Assembly (NCBI GenBank): GCA_024280755.1
Contig: JAJRPN010000040.1
Location: 1 to 44,170 of the forward strand
DNA length: 44,170 nucleotides
Reading direction: 5' to 3'
DNA from: Planctomycetota bacterium
GTDB taxonomy: Bacteria > Planctomycetota > Phycisphaerae > Phycisphaerales > UBA1924
The notes below the pieces were generated by a model, which saw only the letters and a list, made by a program, of their open reading frames with translations, ran no database searches and was not told where the DNA came from. The stretch's first letter is position 1, and the number at the start of each line of letters is the position of its first letter. Both the position numbers and the translations under genes were made by a program. Of the stretch, positions 25,080 to 33,347 are shown piece after piece.

Positions 25080-25231
25080 GGCAGATTCTCCTGATTGTGT
25101 CCCAGTTCCGTTCCCTGATCAACCCGGTGCGTCGCACCGTCCGGTAAGCCGATCAAGCAAGCTGTTGGTGCACATCATAGGTCGGCAATCCTGAATGCAC
25201 GCTTCATTGGTTACACTTTCATCTAAGAAAG

Positions 25232-25262
25232 AAAAACGGGCGTGACACGAATGTCACGCCCG
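25232..25262 (-). terminator. Rho-independent terminator of fusA
   Basis: CGGGCGTGACA at 25237-25247 pairs perfectly with TGTCACGCCCG at 25252-25262 around the loop CGAA. On the minus strand the stem is followed by TTTTTC. It lies 61 bases past the fusA stop. Confidence 0.93.
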
Positions 25263-25322
25263 AAAACTACGAAATTACTTGCCTAATCAGTACCGCCAAT
25301 CCTTACAGATTGATAGTCTCGA

Positions 25323-27440
25323 TTATGCGCCCGCTTCGATGACTTCTTCCTGGAGGTTGCGAGGCATCCCGCGGTACTCCTTGAACTCCATCGAGTTGGC
25401 TGCACGACCCTGTGAAAGACCACGGAGCACAGTCGTGTACCCGAACATCTCGCTCAGAGGCACATCGGCGGTGATTTCCTTGATGATGCCCTTGTCCTCG
25501 GTATCGAGGATCATCCCGCGACGCGATGACAAGTCACCAGTCACATTACCGAGATACTCCGTTGGGGTCACGATGACAACCTTCATGATTGGCTCAAGAA
25601 GGATGCTGCCCGCACGCGAGACTGCTTCACGCAGTGCCAATCGGCCGGCCTGCTCAAATGCGATCTGCGAGGAGTCGACATCATGGTACTTACCATCGGT
25701 AAGGGTTACCTTGATGTTGATCAATGGGAACGGGGCCGAAACGCCGCTCTTGGCGGTGTTGCGGACACCAGCTTCGACTGATGGGATGAACTCCTTAGGA
25801 ATCGAACCACCAACGACGCCGTTGACGAATGCAACATTGTCCTTGAAATCAATTCCATCAGCTTCTGCCTGCTCAGCGGTGTAAGGCTCGATGTTGATGG
25901 TACAGTCGCCAAACTGACCACGACCACCAGACTGCTTCTTGAACAGACCACGGCAGCCATCAGCAGCACCGTTAATCGCTTCACGATACGAAACGCGAGG
26001 ACGACCAACTTCTACACCAATCTTCATGTCACGAACAAGCTTGTTCTTGATGATCTCAAGGTGAAGCTCACCCATGCCTGCGATGATGGTTTGCCCTGTT
26101 TCTTTGTTGAACTCAGAGCGGAACGACGGATCTTCGCGACGGATCACAACCAGAGCTTCTGAAAGCTTACGCTTGTCGTCAGCGGTCTTTGGCTCGATCG
26201 ACATCGAGATGACGGGATCTGGGAACTCCATGCGTTCGAGGATGATCGGATCATCGCCGTCACAGAGGGTATCGCCCGTGATCGAGTTCTTGATACCAAC
26301 CACCGCAACGATGTTGCCAGCGCCGATTTCATCGAGCGCCAAGCGATCCTTTGCGTGCATCTCAAAGATACGCGATGCAATCTCTCGCTTGTTGTTTGAA
26401 GGGTTGAGCACGCGGGTGCCCTTGACCAGCTTGCCTGAGTACACGCGGATATAGGTAAGATCGCCATGGGTATCCGAGACAACCTTGAAGACCAAACCTG
26501 AGAATGGTGCTTCTTCGGAATGCGGACGCGAGAGCGCAATCGTCTTGTCCTTCGGATCAGTACCAATCATGTCGGGTACTTCCTGCGGGTTCGGGAGGTA
26601 CTCGATGGTCGCGTCGATCAGTGCCTGGACACCGATGTTCTTGAGGGCCGAGCCACAGAAGACAGGGTTGCATTCAAGAGCGATGGTGCCCTTGCGGATA
26701 GCTTTCTGGATCTGCTCGACGGTGATGGAGCTCTCGTCTTCGAGGTACTGCTCCATGAGATCGTCATCAAGCGATGCTGCGCTTTCGATGAGATCGGCAC
26801 GCCATTTCTGTGCATTCTCAAGCAGATCTTCTGGAATTTCTTTCTCAGTGACGATCGCACCCTGTGATGCTTCGTCAAAGTGGTACGCCTTCATCCTGAG
26901 CAGGTCGATGATGCCGACGAGATCGTTGCCGCTGCCCCATGGGAGCTGCATCGCGATCGCATTGGCACCAAGGCGCTTCTTGATGGTCTCGAATGAGTAT
27001 TCAAAGTCTGCACCGAGCTTGTCCATCTTGTTGACAAGACACATGCGAGGCACATTGTACCTGTCGGCCTGACGCCAAACGGTTTCGGACTGGGCTTCGA
27101 CGCCTTCCTTACCATCAAACACCGCAACCGCACCATCGAGCACACGCAGCGAGCGTTCAACTTCAATCGTGAAGTCAACATGACCCGGGGTATCGATCAG
27201 GTTGATCTTGTACTCTTTGCCCTCGTGCGTCCAAGGGCAGGTGGTCGCTGCCGACTGGATGGTGATCCCGCGTTCTTGTTCTTCCTGGAGGAAGTCCATG
27301 GTCGCGGTCCCTTCGTGCACTTCACCGAGCTTGTAGTTTTTGCCGGTGTAGTACAAGATGCGCTCGGTGACGGTGGTTTTGCCCGCGTCAATGTGGGCAC
27401 AGATTCCGATGTTACGGATATATGAAAGGTCGGTGGCCAT
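25323..27440 (-). CDS. fusA: Elongation factor G
   Basis: EF-G is the GTPase that moves tRNA and mRNA through the ribosome after each peptide bond. At 705 residues it has the usual length. The G domain shows AHIDAGKTT (P-loop, about 15-23), QERGITIQSAATT (switch I), DTPGHVDF (G3) and NKMDKLGADF (G4). Domain II and the ribosome-facing domains follow, with GMGELHLEIIKNKLVRDM and the domain IV/V region ending at SQGRAANSMEFKEYRGMP. AGGAA lies eight bases before the ATG. The gene is alone rather than in the usual str operon with rpsL, rpsG and tuf, none of which is in the window. Confidence 0.97.
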   Translation of the reverse strand: MATDLSYIRNIGICAHIDAGKTTVTERILYYTGKNYKLGEVHEGTATMDFLQEEQERGITIQSAATTCPWTHEGKEYKINLIDTPGHVDFTIEVERSLRVLDGAVAVFDGKEGVEAQSETVWRQADRYNVPRMCLVNKMDKLGADFEYSFETIKKRLGANAIAMQLPWGSGNDLVGIIDLLRMKAYHFDEASQGAIVTEKEIPEDLLENAQKWRADLIESAASLDDDLMEQYLEDESSITVEQIQKAIRKGTIALECNPVFCGSALKNIGVQALIDATIEYLPNPQEVPDMIGTDPKDKTIALSRPHSEEAPFSGLVFKVVSDTHGDLTYIRVYSGKLVKGTRVLNPSNNKREIASRIFEMHAKDRLALDEIGAGNIVAVVGIKNSITGDTLCDGDDPIILERMEFPDPVISMSIEPKTADDKRKLSEALVVIRREDPSFRSEFNKETGQTIIAGMGELHLEIIKNKLVRDMKIGVEVGRPRVSYREAINGAADGCRGLFKKQSGGRGQFGDCTINIEPYTAEQAEADGIDFKDNVAFVNGVVGGSIPKEFIPSVEAGVRNTAKSGVSAPFPLINIKVTLTDGKYHDVDSSQIAFEQAGRLALREAVSRAGSILLEPIMKVVIVTPTEYLGNVTGDLSSRRGMILDTEDKGIIKEITADVPLSEMFGYTTVLRGLSQGRAANSMEFKEYRGMPRNLQEEVIEAGA

Positions 27441-27662
27441 CAGCTAATTCCTCTTGCTGGTGTGTGAGTACAGGTCCTACTTTACTGGGTGTACTGCTTG
27501 GTGAAAATTTCTGGTTGCTGGCTCATCAGTGGGGGAACAATCCCCGCTCGGCATGAACCGATTAAATGTGCAACTCACAAGTCGCACCTGGTTGTTGAAT
27601 AAATGGTTGTTTCAGTGGGTCGGCAGAGCTCGCCGAGTGCAGTCAAATGAAAGTGCAATCTC
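27441..27662. promoter_or_regulatory. Leader and promoter region of fusA
   Basis: These 222 bases lie upstream of fusA on the minus strand and downstream of the small gene at 27663. They contain no credible gene. A few short palindromic stretches occur (for example GGGGGA/TCCCCG near 27531-27547), but none forms a convincing terminator. Confidence 0.4.
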
Positions 27663-27917
27663 TCAATGAGATTCTCTAAACGAGCCTGGCCGGTTCGGGG
27701 TCGGTTGGGTCTTCCATTGGTCACACTCCTCGTCGCTCACTTCTCTCAAATGTACACGATCAATGCACACCCAAGTGACACGCTCAATACCTTGTCTATA
27801 AAGGACTTGTTCAATCGTGCACATTATCGAATCATCATATTCGACAATCTGCACGACTTCCCCCAATCCTAGCCCAACGAACACCTGAATCAAGCGGATA
27901 GGCCTGCTTGTGCGCAT
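27663..27917 (-). CDS. Small hypothetical protein, 84 residues
   Basis: A compact ORF 28 bases downstream of the O-antigen ligase-like gene and on the same strand, so probably co-transcribed. GAGG lies about seven bases before the ATG. The sequence has regular alternation of beta-like (GEVVQIVEY, RVTWVCIDRVHLREV) and helical (MCTIEQVLYRQG) stretches and an acidic then Pro-rich end, which looks like a real small soluble protein rather than random translation. I recognise no family. The opposite-strand frame (27666-27872) is equally open but lacks these features. Confidence 0.5.
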   Translation of the reverse strand: MRTSRPIRLIQVFVGLGLGEVVQIVEYDDSIMCTIEQVLYRQGIERVTWVCIDRVHLREVSDEECDQWKTQPTPNRPGSFRESH

Positions 27918-27944
27918 TCTCGGACCTCGATATCAGTATTGAGA

Positions 27945-30152
27945 TCAACGAGCATATCGACGCACCCGCATGAGATCAGCTTCATCAAGCCCACGCAGCG
28001 GATCGAGTCGGCTCTGTTCATGGAGTTTGAGTGCTTTATTCGCCCATTGGAAGACTTCATCATCCGACTGACGATCAATCGCCAAGTTCATCAGCTTAAA
28101 CGCGAGATGCGGATTGTGAGGCGATCGATCAAACGCCTGAACCCAAGCATCATGGGCTTTGGCAAGCCAGATCGCTCGCGATGGACTCTCTGGGAACTGG
28201 TTTGCCCGCTCATACCACACGCTCCCAAGCCATTGATATCCGCCCACGCCTGTCGATCGAGGTGCGCCAGCTTCAAGCAACTCCAATGCCCGATCCCAAA
28301 GCATCTCCGACTCTGCCCTTTTCCCCATTGATCCCAACGCTGCTGCTCGCCAGAGCATTTGTTCTGAAGCCGCGATCCGAGTCGGCATATGTGTCGGGCG
28401 AGCTTTGGATGCTTCGACCAGGTGCTCAATCGCCAATGCCCGCCCTTCAAACTCCATCTGGTGAAGCTGGGGAGTAAGTTGTCCATCGAGCGTATAGCGT
28501 TGAAATGCAGTTTCAATAGCTGGCAAAGAGGCTGTGTTGAGTTCGCGTTCCCAGCGAGCGATGACGGGGACTCGCATCCCAAAGATCGAGATGGTACCAA
28601 GCAGTGCAAGAAGCACCAAGAGCACGATCGGCTTGGGTTTGGATGATGATGAGTGATTTGTGTGCGTGCATGCACTCCCGATGATCAACGCCCAGAGCAT
28701 CCCCGAAACAGTCCATGTCCCCGTAACCTCGATCATGGAGTGAATCGCAAGCACCGATGCGCTGGCAAACATCGCCATTTGGATTGCCGAGCCGGTCGGT
28801 CGTTGTCGGATGATCAAATAGGCCAACCCTGCCCACGCTACACTCGCAAAAACTTGTACAGCCAATAGACTCGTATCCATCGCTGGCGAGTTGAATCGGA
28901 TCGAAATGACCGAAGCAACAGCAATGATGAGCATGGTGATCTGAATCAACGCCCGCCGATCGAGCAGCGAACCCGATGTGTCGGATTCTTGGAGTGGACG
29001 AATTCGGGAAACAATACTGAGAAAGAGCCCGAAGAGTGCCAGCCCGCCAAGCCCGAGCATCGCGAGCAGATCAAACCCGAAACTATGTGCGCTGGCGACA
29101 TCTTCCGGGCTCAGGTCTGGCTTGACAATCGCGTAGTGATCTTGAAAAACACCCGGTGCGACCCCAAAGAGCGGATTTTCGAAGAACATCCGCATCGAAC
29201 CAACCATATATTGTGAGCGGAAAAGCAGGCTCAGTTCGCCGATGCGCTCACCGATCAAGCCGCGAGCGATTACGCCAAGAACAACAAGCCCGCACATCGC
29301 GACGATCGCTCGGCCATCGAGTTTCTTGCGTTTGATGAGCATCACTGCAATCGTCAAACCAACCCCAAGCCCAAACGCGCCAAGCCCGCCTTTGGCTTGG
29401 GTCATCAGCAACCCCGCAAATGCGATTAACCCGCAGAGGATATACACGGTCGAGATCCGGTCTGATTTTCGGAGGCTCCAACCGAGTATCAACAATCCCC
29501 CAGCACCCGCCCCTACGAAGCTCGCAAACACATTGGTGAGTCCAAACCATGCGATGGGCTCGGCCTGGTGCAAGCGTCGTTCATAGGCGAGGGCTTCAAA
29601 CGAGCCCGGGGTCCAGCCGCGTGCTGAAAGGAATGAGTCTCGGGTGATTTCATAACTCGCAACGGTATCAGGATGGATCACAAACATCTCATAGGCACCC
29701 ATCACCACCAAGAGCATCGCAAACCCCAGCGTGATCGCTGCGATGAGTTGTTGCGCACCACCAATCTTGTGCGCACACGATGCGACATACAGCACAGCAA
29801 GAATCGCCAAAAGATTTGAGCCTTCTGCGACGCTCTCGAATGTGTGGAAACCATGATGCCCGACGACAGCGATGCCGATGGTCATCAAGATGGCAGCGAT
29901 TGTACCAAAGTGTTCTTTGCGGAGGTACAACCCGATCAGCACCGTGCAACAACTCAATACAACCCCAAGATTGAGGATGAGTGCCTTGGTTGGTGTCAAC
30001 CCAATCACCGGGGGCGAAAATATAAATGGATCCGACACCCACATCGGAAACGCATCATGCTCGACCATCGCACGGATCATGACCAAGGTAGTCATTGCGA
30101 TCAGCCCGACCCATGCCAAGCCTGTCCCAAGTTTGCTTGACTCTTCATTCAT
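27945..30152 (-). CDS. O-antigen ligase/polymerase-like membrane protein with a C-terminal TPR-like region
   Basis: A 735-residue inner-membrane protein of the Wzy/WaaL superfamily, which polymerises or attaches lipid-linked glycans on the periplasmic side. I start at the ATG at 30152 (MNEESSK), overlapping the stop of the upstream glycosyltransferase by eight bases, with AAGGGTG as ribosome-binding site; the ORF is open further. Around ten or more hydrophobic segments run from about residue 15 to 500. The family core lies in MFFENPLFGVAPGVFQDHY followed by SAHSFGFDLLAMLGLGG, the periplasmic loop with its conserved Arg, Gly and His pattern. The last 170 or so residues are helical and resemble tetratricopeptide repeats. 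It probably acts on the product of the neighbouring glycosyltransferase. Confidence 0.88.
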   Translation of the reverse strand: MNEESSKLGTGLAWVGLIAMTTLVMIRAMVEHDAFPMWVSDPFIFSPPVIGLTPTKALILNLGVVLSCCTVLIGLYLRKEHFGTIAAILMTIGIAVVGHHGFHTFESVAEGSNLLAILAVLYVASCAHKIGGAQQLIAAITLGFAMLLVVMGAYEMFVIHPDTVASYEITRDSFLSARGWTPGSFEALAYERRLHQAEPIAWFGLTNVFASFVGAGAGGLLILGWSLRKSDRISTVYILCGLIAFAGLLMTQAKGGLGAFGLGVGLTIAVMLIKRKKLDGRAIVAMCGLVVLGVIARGLIGERIGELSLLFRSQYMVGSMRMFFENPLFGVAPGVFQDHYAIVKPDLSPEDVASAHSFGFDLLAMLGLGGLALFGLFLSIVSRIRPLQESDTSGSLLDRRALIQITMLIIAVASVISIRFNSPAMDTSLLAVQVFASVAWAGLAYLIIRQRPTGSAIQMAMFASASVLAIHSMIEVTGTWTVSGMLWALIIGSACTHTNHSSSSKPKPIVLLVLLALLGTISIFGMRVPVIARWERELNTASLPAIETAFQRYTLDGQLTPQLHQMEFEGRALAIEHLVEASKARPTHMPTRIAASEQMLWRAAALGSMGKRAESEMLWDRALELLEAGAPRSTGVGGYQWLGSVWYERANQFPESPSRAIWLAKAHDAWVQAFDRSPHNPHLAFKLMNLAIDRQSDDEVFQWANKALKLHEQSRLDPLRGLDEADLMRVRRYAR

Positions 30153-31275
30153 CGGCACCCTTGCTCGGCGAGCGATATTCGAAGAGGGCGATCGCACTGA
30201 TTAAAGCGAAGATTTGAATCCCCAAAACGATCGCCTGCCAAGGCTGGGCGCGGGAGATGAGTAAGCCCGAGATTCCCGTCGCGAGTGTGAGGGCATAGAT
30301 GACCAGAATCGTCGATCGTGAACCAAGCCCGCGATCGCGCATGCGGTGGGAAAAATGCTGAAGATCGCCTACAAACGGGCTTTTTCCCTGCGAGAGTCGG
30401 ATCAGCGTGACGGACACGAAGTCATATAAAGGTATGGCCAAGATGATAACGGGCATCAACACCGCATACCACGCCCCAGCCGATGGGCCGGTTCCGTCGA
30501 TCGGCATGTAGGTCGTTCGTACTGTAAGGAATGCCAAGAGTAACCCGAGGATGAGCGACCCGCCATCGCCCATGAAAATTTTGGCAGGCGGAAAGTTGAA
30601 GACAAGAAACCCAAGCGTTGAGCCAACAAGCAATGCCAAGATCGCACCGACAAACCATTGCCCGTTGAGCAGGGCAGCAACCAACAACAGCGATCCGGCA
30701 ATGATCGCAATTCCACCCGAAAGCCCATCCATATTATCGATGAAGTTCATCGCGTTGATGATGACCCCAAACCAGAGGATTGTGATCAGGATGCTCAACC
30801 AAGGCCCGCCAACATACCCATCAAGCATGGTCATGAGGCGTGTGTCGAAGAACACGGCGAAAATTGCGCCGGGGATGAGCATGATCACCAGCTTGAGCCA
30901 AGGGCCCATTGGTTTGCGATCGTCGATCAAGCCGAGGGTGTGCAGTCCAAGTACGCACGCGATGAGTGTCCAGCCTAATGGCAGTTGTGATTTTAATCCA
31001 GGAATATGCTCTTTGATCGGATCGAGGATGCTCGGAAGTGCATCAGGATCAAGGAACGAGAACATACCCAAGGCACCGATCATCGGGAGCAGGATACCGA
31101 GTGCGATCGCGATGCCGCCGGTGTTGGGGATGGATCGCGTGTCGGCTTTGATCTGACCTTCGATCGGTGCGCTGTCGAGTGCGCCGATGCGATGGGAGAG
31201 CCGAACGATGACCCAAGTCGCGGGCAGCGAGATGAACAGGGACAATGCGATCAAGATGAGAATCAGGAGTTCCAC
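30145..31275 (-). CDS. Polyprenyl-phosphate GlcNAc-1-phosphate transferase (WecA/MraY family)
   Basis: The enzyme starts a lipid-linked glycan by moving a sugar-1-phosphate from a UDP-sugar to undecaprenyl phosphate on the inner face of the membrane. The 376 residues have about ten or eleven membrane helices. Family motifs appear in order: DTRSIPNTGGIAI, LGLIDDRKPMGPWLKL (the metal-binding Asp pair), NAMNFIDNMDGLSGG, FPPAKIFMGDGGSLILG and GDLQHFSHRMRDRG (the His-rich loop, closer to WecA/TagO than MraY). It is followed directly by the O-antigen ligase-like gene with an eight-base overlap, so the pair forms a surface-glycan operon. The exact sugar is not determined. A perfect inverted repeat (31306-31382) lies just upstream. 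Confidence 0.92.
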   Translation of the reverse strand: MELLILILIALSLFISLPATWVIVRLSHRIGALDSAPIEGQIKADTRSIPNTGGIAIALGILLPMIGALGMFSFLDPDALPSILDPIKEHIPGLKSQLPLGWTLIACVLGLHTLGLIDDRKPMGPWLKLVIMLIPGAIFAVFFDTRLMTMLDGYVGGPWLSILITILWFGVIINAMNFIDNMDGLSGGIAIIAGSLLLVAALLNGQWFVGAILALLVGSTLGFLVFNFPPAKIFMGDGGSLILGLLLAFLTVRTTYMPIDGTGPSAGAWYAVLMPVIILAIPLYDFVSVTLIRLSQGKSPFVGDLQHFSHRMRDRGLGSRSTILVIYALTLATGISGLLISRAQPWQAIVLGIQIFALISAIALFEYRSPSKGADE

Positions 31276-31305
31276 GAGTAAGATTCTAGGTCCTTTCGGT
31301 GTCTA

Positions 31306-31382
31306 ACGAGCCGCGACCGTAAGGGAGCGGTCTTCGAGTTTGCAAGTCCAAAGTCAACAGCTCCCTTACGGTCGCGGCTCGT
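31306..31382. repeat. Perfect 23-bp inverted repeat with a 31-base loop
   Basis: The arm at 31306-31328 (ACGAGCCGCGACCGTAAGGG then AGC) is exactly reverse-complementary to 31360-31382, a stem of 23 pairs without a mismatch. The right arm holds the stop and the last four to five codons of the membrane-protein gene ending at 31366. The arm sequence, built on GCCGCGACCGTAAGGGAGC, resembles a palindromic element I recall from planctomycete genomes; that recollection needs a search. As RNA it may act as a terminator or attenuator between the two minus-strand operons. Confidence 0.9.
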
Positions 31383-32202
31383 CCGGAGAAGATTGAGCTT
31401 GATTGAAATCTTGAGCGGTGAACATCCGGGGCGGCGGGCGTTTAAAGACTTTCGTACGGATCGTCATCATCCCGGCTGAGAACAAATACACGATCACACA
31501 CATGACATTGCCCGCGAGAATCATCCACACAGTGCGGAGTGGGTATGGGCCGAGCTGATCGACGAGTGATGGTGCGTTGTGGGCACCTTGCCCGAGGTAG
31601 GTGTAGTTGGTGCCCAGCACTGCGTTCAATGCGACCGCAAAAATGCCGTAGGCGGTGCCCATGCCGGCAGCAAAGTACAGGTCCTTGCGCTTTGGACGAT
31701 ATCCGAGTACCGCAAGGTCATAAATCGCGGCCCCGATGATCTGCGTGTGGTTGATCCAGTAGATCCAGAACGCCATCGATCCCATGCCACCAGTAATCAT
31801 CGGCGAGAACAACGCCTGCGAACTCAACGCGATCCCCCAGAACAGCAACAACGATCGAGCCTTGGGGTTGAGAGTCCACATCGCCCAAGCAGCAATCCAC
31901 ACCGCCCATCTGCACAGGTGCATCGGGAGCGAATCTTGGATATCCCAGTGTTCGGGGGTGAGCCGACGAATAAAGAAAAACGCTTGCGAGATGATGATGG
32001 TCCAGGCGAGCACTCGGCGGAAGGTTTGTTCCCGATTGGCGCCGTGAGCAAGGTCGTGCTTGAGAAAGATTCGCCCAGCAACACAGAAGGCTGTAAATGA
32101 CCCGATGCAGATCGCAAGAATGAGCCAATGGAACGAGGTGAACGAATGGAACTCGTTGATCCAGTTGTAATCGTTCGGGTTGGTTGGGATCGCATCTTGC
32201 AT
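31366..32202 (-). CDS. YwaF/TMEM164-family (TIGR02206-like) integral membrane protein
   Basis: A 278-residue multi-spanning membrane protein with about seven hydrophobic segments. Family features are SLPMHLCRWAVWIAA, an LLFWGIALSSQALFSPM block, a WINHTQIIGAAIYDLAV stretch and NAVLGTNYTYLGQG, in the order usual for the YwaF group. Function in bacteria is unclear; the eukaryotic TMEM164 is linked to lipid acylation, which may not transfer. The start overlaps the rlmN stop by one base (TAATG), so translation is probably coupled. The C-terminal residues DEPRP and the stop are encoded within the right arm of the inverted repeat at 31360-31382, suggesting the end of the protein was altered by repeat insertion. 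Confidence 0.82.
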   Translation of the reverse strand: MQDAIPTNPNDYNWINEFHSFTSFHWLILAICIGSFTAFCVAGRIFLKHDLAHGANREQTFRRVLAWTIIISQAFFFIRRLTPEHWDIQDSLPMHLCRWAVWIAAWAMWTLNPKARSLLLFWGIALSSQALFSPMITGGMGSMAFWIYWINHTQIIGAAIYDLAVLGYRPKRKDLYFAAGMGTAYGIFAVALNAVLGTNYTYLGQGAHNAPSLVDQLGPYPLRTVWMILAGNVMCVIVYLFSAGMMTIRTKVFKRPPPRMFTAQDFNQAQSSPDEPRP

Positions 32203-33347
32203 TATGAGGGTGCGAGCTCGTGGCGGAGCTGCCCGCAGGCTGCCGCGATGTCTCTGCCTCGGCTCGCGCGGATATGGCAGTTGACGCCTTGCTCACGCAG
32301 CACGCGTTGGAAGTGGTGGACATCGTCGCCGGTGGGGCGTTCGAAGGGGAGTCCTTTAACCTCGTTGTAGCGGATGAGGTTGACATTGGCTCTGAGTTTC
32401 TTGACGATGGTTGCTAGCTCGACAGCGTGTTCTGGGCGATCGTTCACCCCTCCGAGGAGGATGTATTCGAGGGTGATCTCGCGCCCGGTTTTTTTAAACC
32501 AGTCCGAACACGCATCGACGAGTTGGTTGATCGTCGTAAACTCGGCCCACGGGATCAGTTGACGACGCAGCGTGTCATTGGGGGCGTGGATCGAGAGGGC
32601 GAGGGTAACGGGGAGATCGAGTTCTTCGGCGAGCCGTTCGATGGCTTTGTGCATGCCAACGGTCGAGACGGTGATCTTGCGTGCGCTAATTCCGAGTCCC
32701 CAAGGGGCTGCGAGTGTTTTGACCGCATGAATAACTGCGCTCAGGTTGGCGAGTGGTTCGCCCATGCCCATGAACACGACATTGGAGATGCGACCGACAC
32801 CTTCAAGTTGGTTGAGTCGCCAGACCTGTTCGACGATGCGTCCAGCGGAGAGGTTGCCGTCGAGCCCGCCGATCCCGGTGGCGCAGAACTTGCAACCGAC
32901 CGGGCACCCGATCTGCGACGAGACACACGCGGTGCGTCGATCGGTATCGACCGCAGGGATCATGACGCATTCGGTCTGGCGTGCGGTGTTCGAGTATGGC
33001 ATGTCTTGGCCAACAATCGGGAGCCTGCTCGAACGATCGAGGCCGGCTTCATCTGGAGCGACTTTGTTGGTGTCAATATCGTCGGGCCATTCGATGAGGA
33101 GTTTCTGTGTGCCATCGGTTGCGAGTTGGTGGGCGACGGTTGGACCTGAGAGAAAGGTCATCTCTTCGCTGAGCACTCGCCGATCCAGATTCGACAGGTT
33201 GCTCATCTGCTGAGGATCGACAATGCCTTTTTCGTAGACCCATTCCATGATCTGCTTGGCGCGAAAGGGCGGCATCTTGTGCGCTTTGCACCAGTCCTTA
33301 AGGGTGGCGGGTGTGAACGAAAAGAAATGGTTGGTGGGGTGATTCAT
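32202..33347 (-). CDS. rlmN: 23S rRNA (adenine2503-C2)-methyltransferase
   Basis: RlmN is a radical-SAM enzyme that methylates C2 of A2503 in 23S rRNA (and A37 of some tRNAs). The 381 residues include the helical N-terminal accessory domain (PFRAKQIMEWVYEKG), the [4Fe-4S] motif CPVGCKFC (C148, C152, C155), GMGEPLANL for SAM, and RASRGRDIAAACGQL near the end with catalytic C371. C141 in ACVSSQ matches the second conserved Cys. An insertion of roughly 30 residues (about 90-120, between LLIEW and TECVMIP) is longer than in E. coli. It overlaps ispH by four bases and the membrane-protein gene by one. Confidence 0.95.
   Translation of the reverse strand: MNHPTNHFFSFTPATLKDWCKAHKMPPFRAKQIMEWVYEKGIVDPQQMSNLSNLDRRVLSEEMTFLSGPTVAHQLATDGTQKLLIEWPDDIDTNKVAPDEAGLDRSSRLPIVGQDMPYSNTARQTECVMIPAVDTDRRTACVSSQIGCPVGCKFCATGIGGLDGNLSAGRIVEQVWRLNQLEGVGRISNVVFMGMGEPLANLSAVIHAVKTLAAPWGLGISARKITVSTVGMHKAIERLAEELDLPVTLALSIHAPNDTLRRQLIPWAEFTTINQLVDACSDWFKKTGREITLEYILLGGVNDRPEHAVELATIVKKLRANVNLIRYNEVKGLPFERPTGDDVHHFQRVLREQGVNCHIRASRGRDIAAACGQLRHELAPS

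Noticed and set aside
27666..27872. 68-residue plus-strand frame opposite the small gene
   Set aside because: No ribosome-binding site or domain; the minus-strand frame has better features.
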